Assembly: GCA_028023455.1 (NCBI GenBank)
Contig: JAQFVV010000020.1
Span: forward strand, 7,483,092 to 7,547,091
Direction of reading: 5' to 3'
DNA length: 64,000 nt
Source of the DNA: Epiperipatus broadwayi
Taxonomy: Eukaryota > Onychophora > Udeonychophora > Euonychophora > Peripatidae
Within the stretch, counting starts at the first letter, position 1. Every line of letters starts with the position of its first letter. Below the pieces are notes generated by a model, which did no database searches, had not been told where the DNA came from, and was given only the letters and a program-made list of their open reading frames with translations. This document shows positions 24,021 through 36,684 of the stretch, piece by piece. Position numbers and translations under genes: made by a program.

Positions 24021-24822
24021 ATTTTTAGAGTGGGGTAAGAATTGACTGTTGTATGTGTTGTGTGTATTTATTGTAAATAAAATTTAATAAAATCTTGTAT
24101 TAAACTTGCATAGAATACATTAAAATCCTTGTAGATTGATATTAGAAAAAAGATTAACTATGTTAAAATCAAAATAAATGGATACATACAGATAATTGAA
24201 CTCCTATATAATGTTTGTATGTATGAACAGTTTATCATGGGGGCAATTATTGGAATTGAAGAAGCTAAAATGGCGTCACTCATTTTATTTTATTATTCTT
24301 TACATTTTTAGCAAATGAATAAACTTCTTTTTATTACTCTAATTAGAGTTTTGTTTTCATTAAATTTTTGTAGTTGCATATACAGTTGGTAAGCATAAAA
24401 TTTACTCCTGTAAATAGCAGAACCGTTTTAGTAGAAATAATAATACAAGAAAATATGGCTATGTGTTTTAAAAAGGTTTTTAATCAATTTACTAGTTTTT
24501 ATTCATTATACTGGTACAAGCTCTATTTAAGAATAAAGTAGTCTGACCATATGAAATGGACAAAGAAATAATGAAATTAACTTCAGTTTTATAAAAGTTA
24601 AAAAGGATCTATGCACTTAGATTAATTGACAAGTCCGATGACTTTAAAAGGTTTTATAAACACTGATCTTAAGGGAAAGACAACAACATGTAAATAAAAT
24701 TAACTTAAAGACAATTATGGAGAATTCATGTATTCCATTTATAATCATAAAATCCTAAAAGGACATGAACAAAAATATTCAATACCGAATTAATTTTTTT
24801 TTTTGTAAACCACGTCTATCTT
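24021..24822. other. AT-rich sequence, possible gypsy 3' LTR
   Basis: A purine-rich run (aatggggaagag, 24008-24019) and TG-starting sequence downstream would fit a 3' LTR, but no matching 5' copy was found. Otherwise no gene. Confidence 0.3.
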
Positions 24823-24911
24823 CTTTTTTTATGTGTCGAAGCATCGGTCAGGAAGCGATCCTCGGGACAACTGCTTGTAAGGCAGTTGCGCTAACTACTC
24901 GGCCACCAACT
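24823..24911 (-). mobile_element. tRNA-derived SINE (Val-like head)
   Basis: On the minus strand the head reads gttggtggccgagtagttag (box A region), then a 6-bp anticodon stem around loop CTTACAA (anticodon TAC, Val-like), then a decayed B box and an A-rich tail. The acceptor arms do not pair and an A tail follows, so it is a SINE or tRNA retropseudogene and not a functional tRNA. A better-preserved relative lies at 54138-54222. Confidence 0.7.
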
Positions 24912-26299
24912 ATTTTTTTTTTCTCATATCGGTAAAGTACTTTTTTTAAATAAAAAAAAATAAACACAAAGAGAAAGAATTTATTAATTTAATTTTTGTA
25001 TTTTGCTGAAAAACACTTTCTCAACTACCATTTTTGTGTAAAGAAAAAAATAGTTAAATTTGAAAAATGTAAATAAGAATGAATATAATTAGAAAAAGTA
25101 AAGATAAGATAAAAATTATTTCTCGTATCTTTTTTTAAAGGTGATTAAATGTTTATTGGGGTATTAAAAAAAGTATAATTAGTTAAAACATTATAATTAG
25201 TTGATGAGAATAAAGATACCAGGATTGTTAAGTTTGATGGTGAGTAGCATTGGTATATAAATGAGTGATAGACATCAGATGAAGAATTATTTTTTAAAAT
25301 AAAACTATAACATCACCGCAAACAAGATGAGCTTGAAAAGAACTGACTCGTGGTTTATCTCAAAAATTAAGAAATATTGTTATTAGCATTATAGAGAGGG
25401 AAGCCCTGGTCAGAACAGCATTTCCATGTCATTAAAAAGTTGTTAATTTGTGAAATATTGATTAGTTAAGATGGAAAAGCAGACTAAAACTGGTAGTCTG
25501 ACCATATTGTGATAAAATCTTATAATAGTATATTAGTCATTAAAACCTGGAATGTGTAGCCTGCCAATGCCAATTTTAGAAATAGGTTATTCCTGCTTGC
25601 ATTAAGAGCTGATAAAATAAGAACAAGCAGTGTCTATCAATTTTCATGAGATATTGTAAACCTATCCACGTATCTGTACCATCATTCTTCTGTTACTAAT
25701 ATTATTAATGGAGAAAACTCAAGAAAGAACACTAAATAAAGCTTTGCATATTACTGATAATTACTGTCCTATAGATCAGTAATCCAGAAATCGGTTTTAA
25801 CATATTATTGTGTAACAGTAGTAAAGTGCATGGATGATTTAATATTATATGGTGAAATCAGAATTCTGGAAGTCTGGGTAAAATCTATTTGAACTAAAGT
25901 AAAAGACCTTCAAATGAAAAAAAATATTAATATATAACAAATTAAAATTGATTATAATTTTTCTCTGCTTAATATTTAAAACCTAGTTCATAATAAAGTA
26001 ACAATCATATTTTTAATTTTTCTCTGTTCTTATATTTAATCTTTATGATGACATATATATTCATATTTATTGATTTATGTACTTATTTTTATTACCAATC
26101 TTTTTGTTGTTGTTGTTGTTAACTGGTTATATCAACATAGGTTACACTAGGGTTACATGTACTTATATGAAAAGGCTCTTTTTAATTTTGATTTAGTCCT
26201 TGCCACTGAAAGTTATCTTGTTTAACCAGGAAAAAAAATCATTGTTACAATGGTTGCCCATCAATGGGGTTGTATTAGCTTATCTTATTTTTTAAATTT
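24912..26299. other. AT-rich non-coding DNA
   Basis: No supported gene or RNA. A stretch at 25310-25640 is slightly richer in G/C and might be an unrecognised transposon relic. A short GTT microsatellite lies at 26104-26120. Confidence 0.4.
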
Positions 26300-28440
26300 A
26301 TTTGTAGGAGTACTAATTCCAGTTCTTGTCATAATGTTGAGCATATTTTGAAGAGAGATACCATGTTGCTGTGAAAATGCTCTGTGGTGCAAGAATACTG
26401 TCTTTATCCTTAATTTTTTAAAGTTTGTTGTAGTAGGTGTTGATGTGTCTTCTTAAATTGTTTTCAAATGTGAAAGTGCAATGGGTGCACCAATATGCAT
26501 ATTAGCTGAATGCGGCTGCACATATTATTGGTATTGCATTTTTTTTTTGTATCTACTATTCTACTAATTTGTGTCCCGTTTTGTCTGTAGGTATTCGGCA
26601 TCATTAGTTGCACTTTTTCCAGGATTAGACAATCATATAGGAAATAGGTTTGTGTTTCTTAATCTCTGTGACATAGCATACACAGTGGATCAACATTTGT
26701 GTAAAATCTCTTGTACCAAATAAAGTGTGTTTTCAGTGATGTATTCACGTTAAGTTTGAGCACCATCTTTTGAACTTTCTTAACAGTTGGCCATTATTTA
26801 TTCCCAGTACTGTGGGCTGGTTATGCGCACTTGTTGATCTGGAAACAGTAGATTTTATATTTGCTAATATGTGTATTTATTTGTTTTTTAGGTTATATTG
26901 TTTCTTATAAGTTCACAATTCGCAAGCAGGATAGAGATATAGTTATATGTGGGGGGAGGCTGATCAGTGCATGTGATTTCTATTATTACCTGTATCTCTG
27001 GAAAATCTCTAAATATGGCTATAAGCAGTCTGTTTTTGGTGTGAAATACTGGTATTGCATATAGTCCAAGACCATTTCATTTTGTAGGTCAGTTTGTTTT
27101 ATTGAGATTGCTACTACTTTTTTTTTCCATAGTAGTTTGTTTCATAATGAGTTATTTGCTGAAATAAATGATTTTGTGAAATTTATTATTGGCAGATAGT
27201 AGGTGATTTTTGTCATAATAAACTGATTGTATAAATAGATTGAGAGATAGGATTTGGATAGTGATTCAGTGATTCTCTCTGCTTCTGCTTTAGTTTGTTT
27301 TGTATTTTCTTTCTTGTTTGATTCATGTCCAAGTGGAAAAAGAAACCCTTGACATATCTGTGTGTTTAATTTTCCTGTAAATATTGCCCATGCAGATTTT
27401 TGTTGGTGTTGATTTTTAGCCCAAATTTTGCTGTATATTCTTTTATGATTTCCTGCAGTATAGGTAATTATTTCTTTGATTTTAGAAATACTGTGACATC
27501 ATTTATGTGTCGGTGTTTGGAATTCCTTGGATTTTGTTTTGAATTTTCTTTAACAGAAGGTTTAAATATAATGTAAATAATAGAGTGCTGAGTGGAGATC
27601 CTTGTGGGATTGATTGGCTGGGGTAGAAAGATGATGAAGATCTGCCATTGAGTGTGATGTGAATTTCTCTGTTTAGTAGCATGTTGGCAATTGTATATAA
27701 TATTGTGCGAGGTATTTCTGTTTTTATTAATTGAATTAACAGTGTTTTGATTGGCACTGAATCAAATGCACTTTCAAAATCTAATTGCACAGCTATTGGA
27801 GCATATTTTTTTTCCTTTTAATTACTGAGTTAATAATTGTTTTGTATATTAGTGCTGCTTGACCTAGCTATTGATGATCCCTTTTTTTGCATATTGATAT
27901 TGTGATATTAGTATTATTATATGTGGTTCAATTTTTTCTTTTTAAAACTTTTTCCAGAATTTTTATTCCCAAAGGCTCCATTGAGATTGGTCGCAAATTG
28001 GAGACTATGGCAATTGGAGCTTGTTTTTTAATGAAGGGGACCATTAAAACCAGATATAGCCCTTTTATATTGTATAGCTTTTGTGATAATTGATTTGCAA
28101 GCTGGCACAGGTATCTGTTTGTAAATCAGCTGAGAGGTGACAATACAAATTTTGGGATTCCTGATGGTCCTGGGTGGCATGTACCTGGGATTGATGCTAT
28201 AATGAATACAAAATCTGCATTTTTAAAAGGTGTCTGTTTCTGGTTTTCCAAAAAAAATTTCTGGGGGTTTGAATTGATTATGTTTTAACTTTTCTTTGAA
28301 GTGCTGATTTATCAGTTGTGTCATATTATGTCCAGCTGTAATTTTTCCATCCCATTCTAGTGCCATGAGAACTCTATTCATGGATGGATAAACCAATGCC
28401 CATTGAATGTATCCACAGATCCGTTTCTGTTGCTGTGTTA
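26300..28440 (-). mobile_element. LINE copy B, 5'-truncated and inverted relative to copy A
   Basis: Reading the minus strand from 28440, RT motifs appear in order: VPFIKKQAP and SNLRPISMEPLGIKILEKV (about 28050-27950), LDFESAFDSV (motif A, about 27785), IPQGSPLSTLLFTLYLNLL (motif B, about 27620-27565), then a degraded motif C region. Near the 3' end, FYTNVDPLCMLCHRD...YDC (about 26710-26625) is the Cys/His motif. Each matches copy A block by block, so both belong to one family. The endonuclease is absent. Frameshifts and stops inactivate it. Confidence 0.82.
27503..27790 (-). pseudogene. LINE copy B, reverse transcriptase core
   Basis: This is the longest intact piece: 95 codons from MQLDFESAFDSVPIKTLL (catalytic Asp of motif A) through HITLNGRSSSSF and IPQGSPLSTLLF (motif B). 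It ends before the catalytic DD box. The aligned part of copy A (VDITAAFDSV ... FITMDGN ... LPQGSPISALCF) shows clear homology. Confidence 0.85.
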
Positions 28441-31400
28441 GACAATTTTTATTATTATTATTATTATTATTATTAAAACATTATATTCAAATATAGAAAG
28501 AAGGAATTTTTTAAAGATAAATTTGAAATACATTTTAATATGATACTTTATTTAATTAAATAATAAATCAGATAAATTTGTCATAAAAATGTTCAGATAT
28601 TTTCAATAAAAGAAAACTTCATACCATGTACATATTATAACTTGTCAGATAAACTTTTAAAATGAACTGTTTGCTTTATTTACATGGGCAAGTTGAACGT
28701 TTTTGATATATCTAATGCAATGTATACCAATTTAAAAATTATATTCAAATCCCTCAGTATTAAATAAATAAAACTATATGATAAAACATTGTTTTATTGT
28801 TATTATTGTAAAAGTCAATAGTTCCCCCCCCCCAAAAAAAAAAGTTCAACCATGTCTAGGAAATGTAGTTGAAATCTGAGTCTAAAATTAGGAATTACTA
28901 GAAATTTCAGATTTTAAGTACAGAGGGACTGGATTGGTTTATGTTTCTGCTAAACCCAATCAACTTACTATTATCTTCTATTTATTATGTTAAAGCAGAA
29001 ACTGGAACTCAAGAAATTTCATGAATCTAGTAAAATATAAATTTATTATTGAAATGTAACATTAGATCATACTTTTTTATTTTCTATTAATAATCTGTCC
29101 TACATTATGAATCACTTTTCCATAACTCACATCGCTACACAATAATCTCTGCTAGCATTGGTTTTACACTAATCCTTTTCAAATCTTAAAATATATAAAT
29201 CAAAATATTAATAAAGATTATAGAAAATTTACATAATAAAATGCAAAAGATTTAGATTATTCAACATAAATATGAGTATATCATTTGCCATATTTTATCA
29301 TATTTTAAATGCTGAGAGTTTAAATGAAATTACTTTTATCACTAAATCTCATGAATATCTGTTTAATGTCTATATTTTAATATGATTATCTATTTGTATT
29401 GTGGGTGATGTAAAATAATTTACATTTAGGTTTAGAATAGATTCACATCTATTCATATAAATAAGTTTTCACGCAAATGAATTACTTCAAGAAAAAAAAA
29501 ACCAACACAAACTAATATTAATTTCCCTTTAATATACACAAATGAAAGGATTTTTTAAAATGTAATGTGGTTAAAATTTATTCATTAAGTCCTAAAACTT
29601 TTAAAATGGTATTGGAACAATTATATTTGAGACTGCATGTATTTATTTAACGCACTGAGATTCAGAATTAAATTTAAACTAGATTGTTTTTCTTGACTGG
29701 TTAGTAATAAAATATTATTGATATTGTATAATTATAGATATTATTGTTGAATACCTACATTTTATTATGCTTGACTTGGAGTTAGTATTTTGAATTTAAT
29801 GTCCTAGCTGCTCACTGATGAGAGCCATAGCTTGAAACCGGCCTGAAAATGAGATCCATCATAGATAAAGGTTTCATGTATTTTTTCTTATAGCATTTAT
29901 CATAAAAAATAAAATAAATAAGTTTGTTTAGAGCTATTATCAGGCTCTTTATATATATATATATATAAAATCTACTATGAGTTTAATAACTCTTAAGTGC
30001 CATATTCTATTTGGCTGATAATTTAATTTTGCTCTAAATTATCAACAATGTTGGCAAAAGGATATTTATTAACATAAGAGCTTCAAAAAATATGTAGATT
30101 CATTCTATTCTTGATCATTTGTTCAAAATTTAGAGAGTTTTTAATTCATGGCCGAGGGAAGGCAATTTACTCTCTTTGTTTACATATACATTGAGCTATA
30201 TTTAATTTAATCTTTATATATATATAGGGTAACAGGCATGTGCACAGGATACAGTCAACTTCTAAAAACATGGTACTCTCACTGCTTAAACATTCAAGAT
30301 TTATAATATAAGTAGTTTTAAAGGATCTACGGGCTATTTAATTATCCTGACCTAAAGAATGATATATGATTGTTGAAAAAAACAATTTTCTAAAACTATG
30401 ACATATACTAAAAGATAATAGTTGTTTAATATTACATTTATTTTTTGTCTATCCTAAAATCCATTTACATTGATTTATTGTATCTTTGGAAATATAACAC
30501 TAAAATATACTGTTTTATGATAAATAAAATAACTTTTTATTAAATATAAATTTACTTATTATTTGCCTAACGATTAACTTAAAATAACTTTATTTACTTG
30601 AATCCTTTTTTTTGTATTATTATATAAAATATTTATATATATGCACACATTCTGATTTATCAGTAGGTTAAAATTAGATGTTTTAAATGACTTAATTTTT
30701 ACATTTCTTTAAAATGACTAATTTTTCATTTTATTTTCAATTTTATTAATTACTTAAAATAATGATTTATTTTAATGTATTAAAGAAATATATTTTTAAT
30801 TTTTCATTTCTAAATTAATTCTCAAAACTAATTTATGAATAATGTCTTTGTAATCTGTGCTTTTTAGCTAATAAAATCCAACAAAATAATGGAAGAAATA
30901 ACTAAACTACGTTTTTTTTCTATTTTGCAATAATAAATGATTATAGTCGGAGATGTATTTGGAAACTTCATGCTTGGGTTTAAATATTGATTTAAAAGAA
31001 ATTTAATTCCATATTGTAAAAAATAATTAATATTATAATAACAGTGCTTTAATATAAAATTTGGAAATAATATTAAGTGAAAGAAAAATTACAATTATTT
31101 TTTATGATTAATCGGTTCTTAGTTTTTTTAAAAATAATAAAATTTACAGTTCATGCTTTTCTTTGTGCCAATCTTGAGTTGTGTTGATTTCAAACATTTA
31201 TTACATACATTTTGCTAGTTGGGAATATAGGAATTGGCTGGAGGATGGCTATAACATCCTACAAGTACATGGGGGGATTATTTAATCAGATGTTTCTTCA
31301 AGTTATTTAATGTAGATTTCATTAACATGTACAATAAATTTTATAACAATTCATGGACATTTTAAAATTAATAAATCTGACATCACTGAAATAACATATT

Positions 31401-31979
31401 GCTTTTACTAAGCATCTTTTTAAAGTAGTATAAGTCTGGTCAAAAGATTATTACAAGATCATTACTCAGATATTTTTATCATGGCTGCTCTGTTTATCGT
31501 GCTTTATTCGTGTAGAATATTTTTCATTATCTGACAGAGTTTTTATATTATTCATTTAATGCATAAGTACACTATTGATAAGCTATTGGAATTCAAAGCT
31601 GATCTTCGGTATTTGAATACTACTCATAAATAAGAGATGATGTAGAAATGATTACTGATATTTTTTCACAATGATTAAATGGTACAATAAGAAGAAACAC
31701 CAATAAAACAATAAATGAATAATAATTTTACTACAAAATTTCTTTTTTATACCTTTTCCCCAATACATCGAAACAATGAAATATCTGGAATCTTCCATGT
31801 AATTTACATTAATTAGTTACTAGAAAATATCTTTACTAAAAGATTAAAGTTGTTTTCCTGTTAGAATCCTTTATTCAACTATAGCTTAAAAAGATTTAAA
31901 AATTTATAACTTTTTCTCAGTTTTGCTGATCTAATATAAGATTATGGATTTTAAAATACAATTTAACTTATCTTTTAAG
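28441..31979. other. AT-rich non-coding DNA with microsatellites
   Basis: Holds an ATT microsatellite (28449-28474), a C-run next to an A-run (28823-28843) and TA runs (29951-29966, 30219-30227). No gene or transposon end could be supported. A hammerhead-like core near 29815 was rejected because stem III does not form. Confidence 0.5.
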
Positions 31980-32123
31980 TTAATACATTGTACAGGCTTA
32001 AACCTGCATTTATGCGGGATTCGAACTCAGACTTTCACACGAGCCATTACTCTCAGTGCCTGTGTGTGATCAGGTGGGTCAGCAGTGTGAAAGTCTGAGT
32101 TCGAATCCCGCTTATCTTTTAAG
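31967..32123. mobile_element. Foldback SINE-like retroposon with 13-bp TSD
   Basis: A 131-bp insertion (31980-32110) is bounded by the perfect 13-bp direct repeat cttatcttttaag at 31967-31979 and 32111-32123. It contains two inverted copies of a tRNA T-arm-like module: gattcgaactcagactttca (about 32019-32038, minus sense) and gtgtgaaagtctgagttcga (about 32086-32105, plus sense). The module is the same as the one beside the hammerheads at 47-48 kb. The long duplication points to LINE-type target-primed insertion of a snapped-back cDNA. Confidence 0.85.
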
Positions 32124-33384
32124 AAAATTTTTTTAAATTAAATTTCAAAGCACTTTTTTTCTTTCTAAAGTGAAATTATTTTTTCATTGTTAAATTAATT
32201 AAAATTTTGTTAAATTAATAACTGATATGTCGGTTAATGTTTGCATGCTTTTTTGAAACCTATGAAATAGTTATTTCATTAGGAATAAACAAACCGTAAC
32301 ATACAATAAACTGTAGATTTGTAATAATTTTCATGTCAATAAACACATTGTAATTGTATTCACTGCCTTCTAAAAATTTAAAACCCATTACATTTGAAAA
32401 CTTCTATATATAGATAATTGCATGCATTCTTTCAAAAATGATATTATTTCTGTATGCCATAATAAATTACACCAATCAAATTAAACATATGTAAATATTA
32501 TTATTTATATAGTGCAATGTTTTTTATAAATTATAATAATAAAGTAGCTTACACATGCATGACACATGCGCTTTATAGATAACGTAGCTTACACCACGGC
32601 ACATGCGCATTACAGATGGAATGATTATAATCAATCAAATTACCAAATTGGGAAAAAACTTTATTTGTTTGCTTGATTACTACTCATTATCTTTTCATAC
32701 TTAATTTGTTTACTCTATTATTTATCTTTTTGTTTTCCTATTTATTTCGTTCATTTTATTATTTACTACGTTTAGATTGCAATAATTTATTTTTTCCAAT
32801 GAGTATAGTAGAAATTTATTTATTGTATATATATACTACATATAAAATTATTATGTTGTAAAATGTGTTTTTTTTCTTTTGCACGTTTTAAAACAATTTT
32901 TTTATTTTAATATTGTAACTATTTCAGCTGACTTAGTTTTCATTGGAAATCTATAACTATTCTACATTTTCTTGTATTGTATTTCACAATATGGTAATAA
33001 CAACCACAATCCATTTTAATTATATATATATAGATTAAGACTGACAATCTCAGAATTAGTGGAGATAACTAATAGAAACAGAATTACTTCCAAGATTATT
33101 CTATTAATTTCTTTGAGGGGATCAACTCAATAAAACACATTGCAAATCCAATAGCACAGTAGTTGTAAAAATATTAGGACACAACTTTTGTCTCAAGTGT
33201 ACAATTATGGAATGAATGAAGCACAAACACCAGAAATTTCATGTATTCACTTAAAACTACTATCAATAAATAAATTTGATATTTCAAAAATATTTATGTT
33301 AATACATTGTTTTTATTTTAAAATAAAAAATATTTTAAATAAAAGATCAATCTATAGTAATAGGGATTATTTTATATATATATA
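32124..33384. other. AT-rich non-coding DNA
   Basis: No gene seen. A short direct repeat occurs near 32550-32620 (cgtagcttacac, about 40-bp spacing). Confidence 0.5.
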
Positions 33385-33550
33385 TATTAAATGCTTTTAT
33401 TGACTGTGCACTAAAAAGAAATAAAATCATTGTTTCTTCAACCATAATTGGAGTTTTTGAATTTAACTTGAAGTAAAAGTATGGGGGATCCAAAAATTAA
33501 TTAAGTCAATCCCTTTCTTTTTAGTGCATAGTCAATAAAAGCATTTAATA
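33385..33550. mobile_element. MITE-like element with 37-bp terminal inverted repeats
   Basis: 33385-33421 and 33514-33550 are inverted copies of each other (tattaaatgcttttattgac onward) with one internal difference, around a 92-bp non-coding interior. The ends start and finish in TA, the usual target of Tc1/mariner MITEs. Surrounding TA-rich DNA makes the duplication uncertain. Confidence 0.75.
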
Positions 33551-33599
33551 TATAAAAAAAATATCTCTATTATTTTTAAGTTTTTTGTATAGGCATAGT

Positions 33600-34340
33600 A
33601 AACAAAAATCTAAAACTATATCATACTTTAAATTGACTGGACACTTATAGTATATAATATATCACTAGGTATTTCTATCTATAAGTTAAAATGTATACCC
33701 CTTATGTATTTATCATATTTAGTGTGTGTCCATAATAATACATGTGTATACATTGTAATTGAACTACTTCATATATATAACTTTACTTTAAATCAATATG
33801 ACACATATAGTATATATAAGTCATTAGATATTTCTACAGTAAATTTATATATACATATATGTACTCTTAATATTATATGAATTTCTATTTTGTACTCTTA
33901 ATGTATCTATTACATTTAGTATGTATACATAATTATATATAACCATTAGAAACTAGTCAACACTGAAACAATCCCAATATAGATAATAATCAATAATTTC
34001 AAACTGTTGTCAAGGCAATGTCCTTTTATCTAGACAGTAAAGATTGCAACTTGACCACAGAGATTGAAATTATTGATAGAAAAAAGTTTAAATAAGCATC
34101 TTTAAACAGGTAAATATAACCTATTCTGAATACAGACTAATAAATAGTCAATTATAACATTACAAATTGCAATTATAATTTTCAAATTGCACCCAAAGTA
34201 TTACTTAAATAATAAGTGTAATAATGCTCAAGGTTAAATGGGTTTATAAGTAACCATTAGAAACCAGTCAACACTTAGACAACCCCAATATAGATAACAA
34301 TCAAGAATTTCAAACTGTTGTTAAGGCAACCTCCTTTTAA
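33600..34340. repeat. Imperfect direct repeats
   Basis: Two levels are visible. Units of about 165 bp around 33610-33930 share ttaaattgactggacactta-like starts. Separately, 33941-34040 and 34252-34340 are related copies starting aaccattagaaac, about 310 bp apart. No coding sequence. Confidence 0.6.
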
Positions 34341-34654
34341 CAATAGAGGTGGAATCCCACCTCTATTAATTATATATGTATAATAAATCAGTAACTAAGT
34401 TTTCTATTTAAATTGATAGATTTTTTTTAATTTTAAAACAAAAATGCTAAAGTAAAAAGTTTGCTATCTTTTTTAACTTTTCGTAATTGTTTTAAATAAT
34501 GTAATTTTTCTAGTATACACTTTTTTAAACAATTGTTTTAAAATAAAGTAGAAAACATAGTTACTAATTTATTATACTGTACATATGTAATTATGTATGC
34601 ATACTAAATATGATATCTTCATTAAAAGTTTAAAATAGTTTTTAAAATGTTATT

Positions 34655-35760
34655 AAATGTGATGTAATGTGATGTACTGTAGCTTTTTCTTAAATGAAGT
34701 CAAGAATCTCACAGCAATTATACCAAGAGAAACTTGTTAGCTACTTAATTTTATATCCCCCAGTCTAAGTTTTCCCATATTCTGTTCCATCCCATTTCCA
34801 CAACATAATCTTTGTCAACCCTATAGCCTTTATATCTAACTCCCCCTTATCTTTTTCCAAACTCAGCATAAAAACCAATAATCTACTTTCTGTATAATCA
34901 CTTTTTTCATATTTATTTTCCCATAACTTCATTATATGTGCCCTTTCTGTTTTCAAGCATTTACATTCAATTAAAAAATGCCTAATATTTTCTATTCCTT
35001 CTTTACATAATTTACAAAATAAATCACCCATTTTTTTTCCATTTACATGTATATTCTCTTGTAGCTAAAGATCCCATTCGAGCCTTAAATAAATAATAAA
35101 CTACTTTCCTTACTATTATCATATATTAACTCACACCTAATATTCTGTTTATTTCTATATATATTTAAACTCTTTTTACTCTCCATACTATTTCTCCATC
35201 TCTCTAACTCCCTATTCTTTATTAATAAATATATTCTTTTATCCCATTCCTTACTGCTACAACACTCAACAATCCTTTTAACACAATCATCCCATCTTTT
35301 GTACAAATATACTGATGTAAATTCTTTATCCAAATTTTTTGCATACCGTATTACCTTTCTCACTCATCTTGTTGCCTGCCCTTTACTTATAACCCAATTA
35401 AATACTATTTTAGCTAGTCTTTTATTATCCATAAACTGCAATCTACCAAACATTTTCATTTTACTTTTGCAGCTCTCATATGAAAACTTGACCATCCCAT
35501 TTCTCCTTGAATTGCCTCCCTTGCTGCCCATACATCTGCATCCAATGCATGTCTTCCTACTTCCCTTTGAACTTTTTCTAAGTAATTTAATACTCATTAC
35601 CAACATATAATGCATCATTACCATATGTTAACCCTGCTACTGCAACTCCTTTCCATATAATTCTAGCTACATCACATTTATTATATGAAAACACTGCTAA
35701 TTTCTTTATCAATCCCTTTCTTTTCTTTGCCCTCTTGTGACTATTATTTAAAACAAATAA
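34655..35760 (-). mobile_element. LINE 3' end (third LINE family), minus strand
   Basis: On the minus strand a broken ORF2 C-terminus runs from about 35750: IIWKGVAVAGLTYGNDAL-like text (about 35675-35620), then open pieces at 35364-35624, 35085-35363 and 34765-35031. The last contains LFCKLCKEGIENIRHFLIEC, a CxxC...H...C zinc motif common at LINE ORF2 ends. The 3' UTR (34655-34764) finishes in a repeat of the acatcacatta type. A truncated copy of that tail lies at 7935-8215. The family resembles CR1/Jockey-group LINEs of arthropods and molluscs; the clade is not proven here. Confidence 0.75.
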
Positions 35761-36362
35761 AAATTTTAAGAATAACTGTTAACTGGAAAATGTGAAATTA
35801 TTGAATTTTTTTCATATTTTTCCAATCTCTGTTTCATATCTATCAAATTAGTTGATATACTGAAAAGATAAATGTTTCAAATGGATTAGGGTGATATAAC
35901 TTAGTTATATGCAATTTATAGGCAATTCTATTAAATTTAAATATATTAAATCTCAATTTTAACATTTCATTCTAACTTGAAAAAGATCAAAAGTTAATAA
36001 AGAAATTAACAGATTTTCCAAAATCAGTAAAGGCATTTAAAAATTTAATTACTGTCACTTATAATAATCGATTTTAGAACAAAGGGGAACATGAAATTGG
36101 CATCCATTCTAAAATAAATGGCAGGGAAAATTTTAAAAAGTCAGCAAAAGGTTTTACTTTTAAAAAGAAATTTTAAATTATTTTACATGTGGATTACTTA
36201 TAAATATTACTTTTGGCTAAAAGTAGAATAAATTAGAGAAAAGCCTCCCACTTTTCTCTTTTTTAACTACATTTCCAAGGAACTGGAAAATAGAGCTAAA
36301 ATTTCAAACATACATTCTTTTCATGACTGATCTACAAACATATAACTAGCAAAGCAATTAAA
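35761..36362. other. AT-rich non-coding DNA
   Basis: Nothing supported. Confidence 0.5.
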
Positions 36363-36684
36363 AACAATGGGGAATAAAAGCAAAACTCTCCATACAGTAG
36401 TGCCATCCTGTGCCAAACAGAGTAATCAATGGATGCCAGAAGGCTTGTGCATAAAATCCCTATCTAGTGCCTACTCATCCAATATCCTCAGACTAGTTTC
36501 TGGCTTGTAGCCATGAGTAGGCACTAGATAGGGATTTTATGCACAAGCCTTCTGGCATCCATTGATTACTCAGTTTGGCACAGGTTGGCACTACTGTATG
36601 GAGAGTTTTGCCTTTGTTTACAACAATTATGTGCTAGTATAGAGATGGTGATCATGTGATGTTTAGTGGTTTAACAATGGGGAA
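36363..36684. mobile_element. Foldback element with 98-bp arms and 12-bp TSD
   Basis: Arms 36380-36477 and 36514-36611 are almost perfect inverted copies around a 36-bp loop. The perfect 12-bp direct repeat aacaatggggaa at 36363-36374 and 36673-36684 bounds a 298-bp insertion (36375-36672). The insertion is lopsided: the right side has about 60 bp beyond the arm, including tagagatggt and tgatg...gtggttt, which resemble the lead-in and core region of the hammerhead units. No coding capacity. Confidence 0.85.

Noticed and set aside
24841-24911. Functional tRNA-Val gene
   Set aside because: Acceptor arms do not pair, the B box is broken and an A tail follows, so it is a SINE or retropseudogene. 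The same applies to 54148-54222.
26861-27064. 67-codon plus-strand frame
   Set aside because: Antisense to LINE copy B, no domain.
29815-29845. Hammerhead-like core (CTGATGA ... GAAA) with a 4-bp stem II
   Set aside because: Sequence after GAAA (ccggcctg) cannot form stem III with a proper cleavage position, and no stem I return strand matches the bases before CTGATGA.
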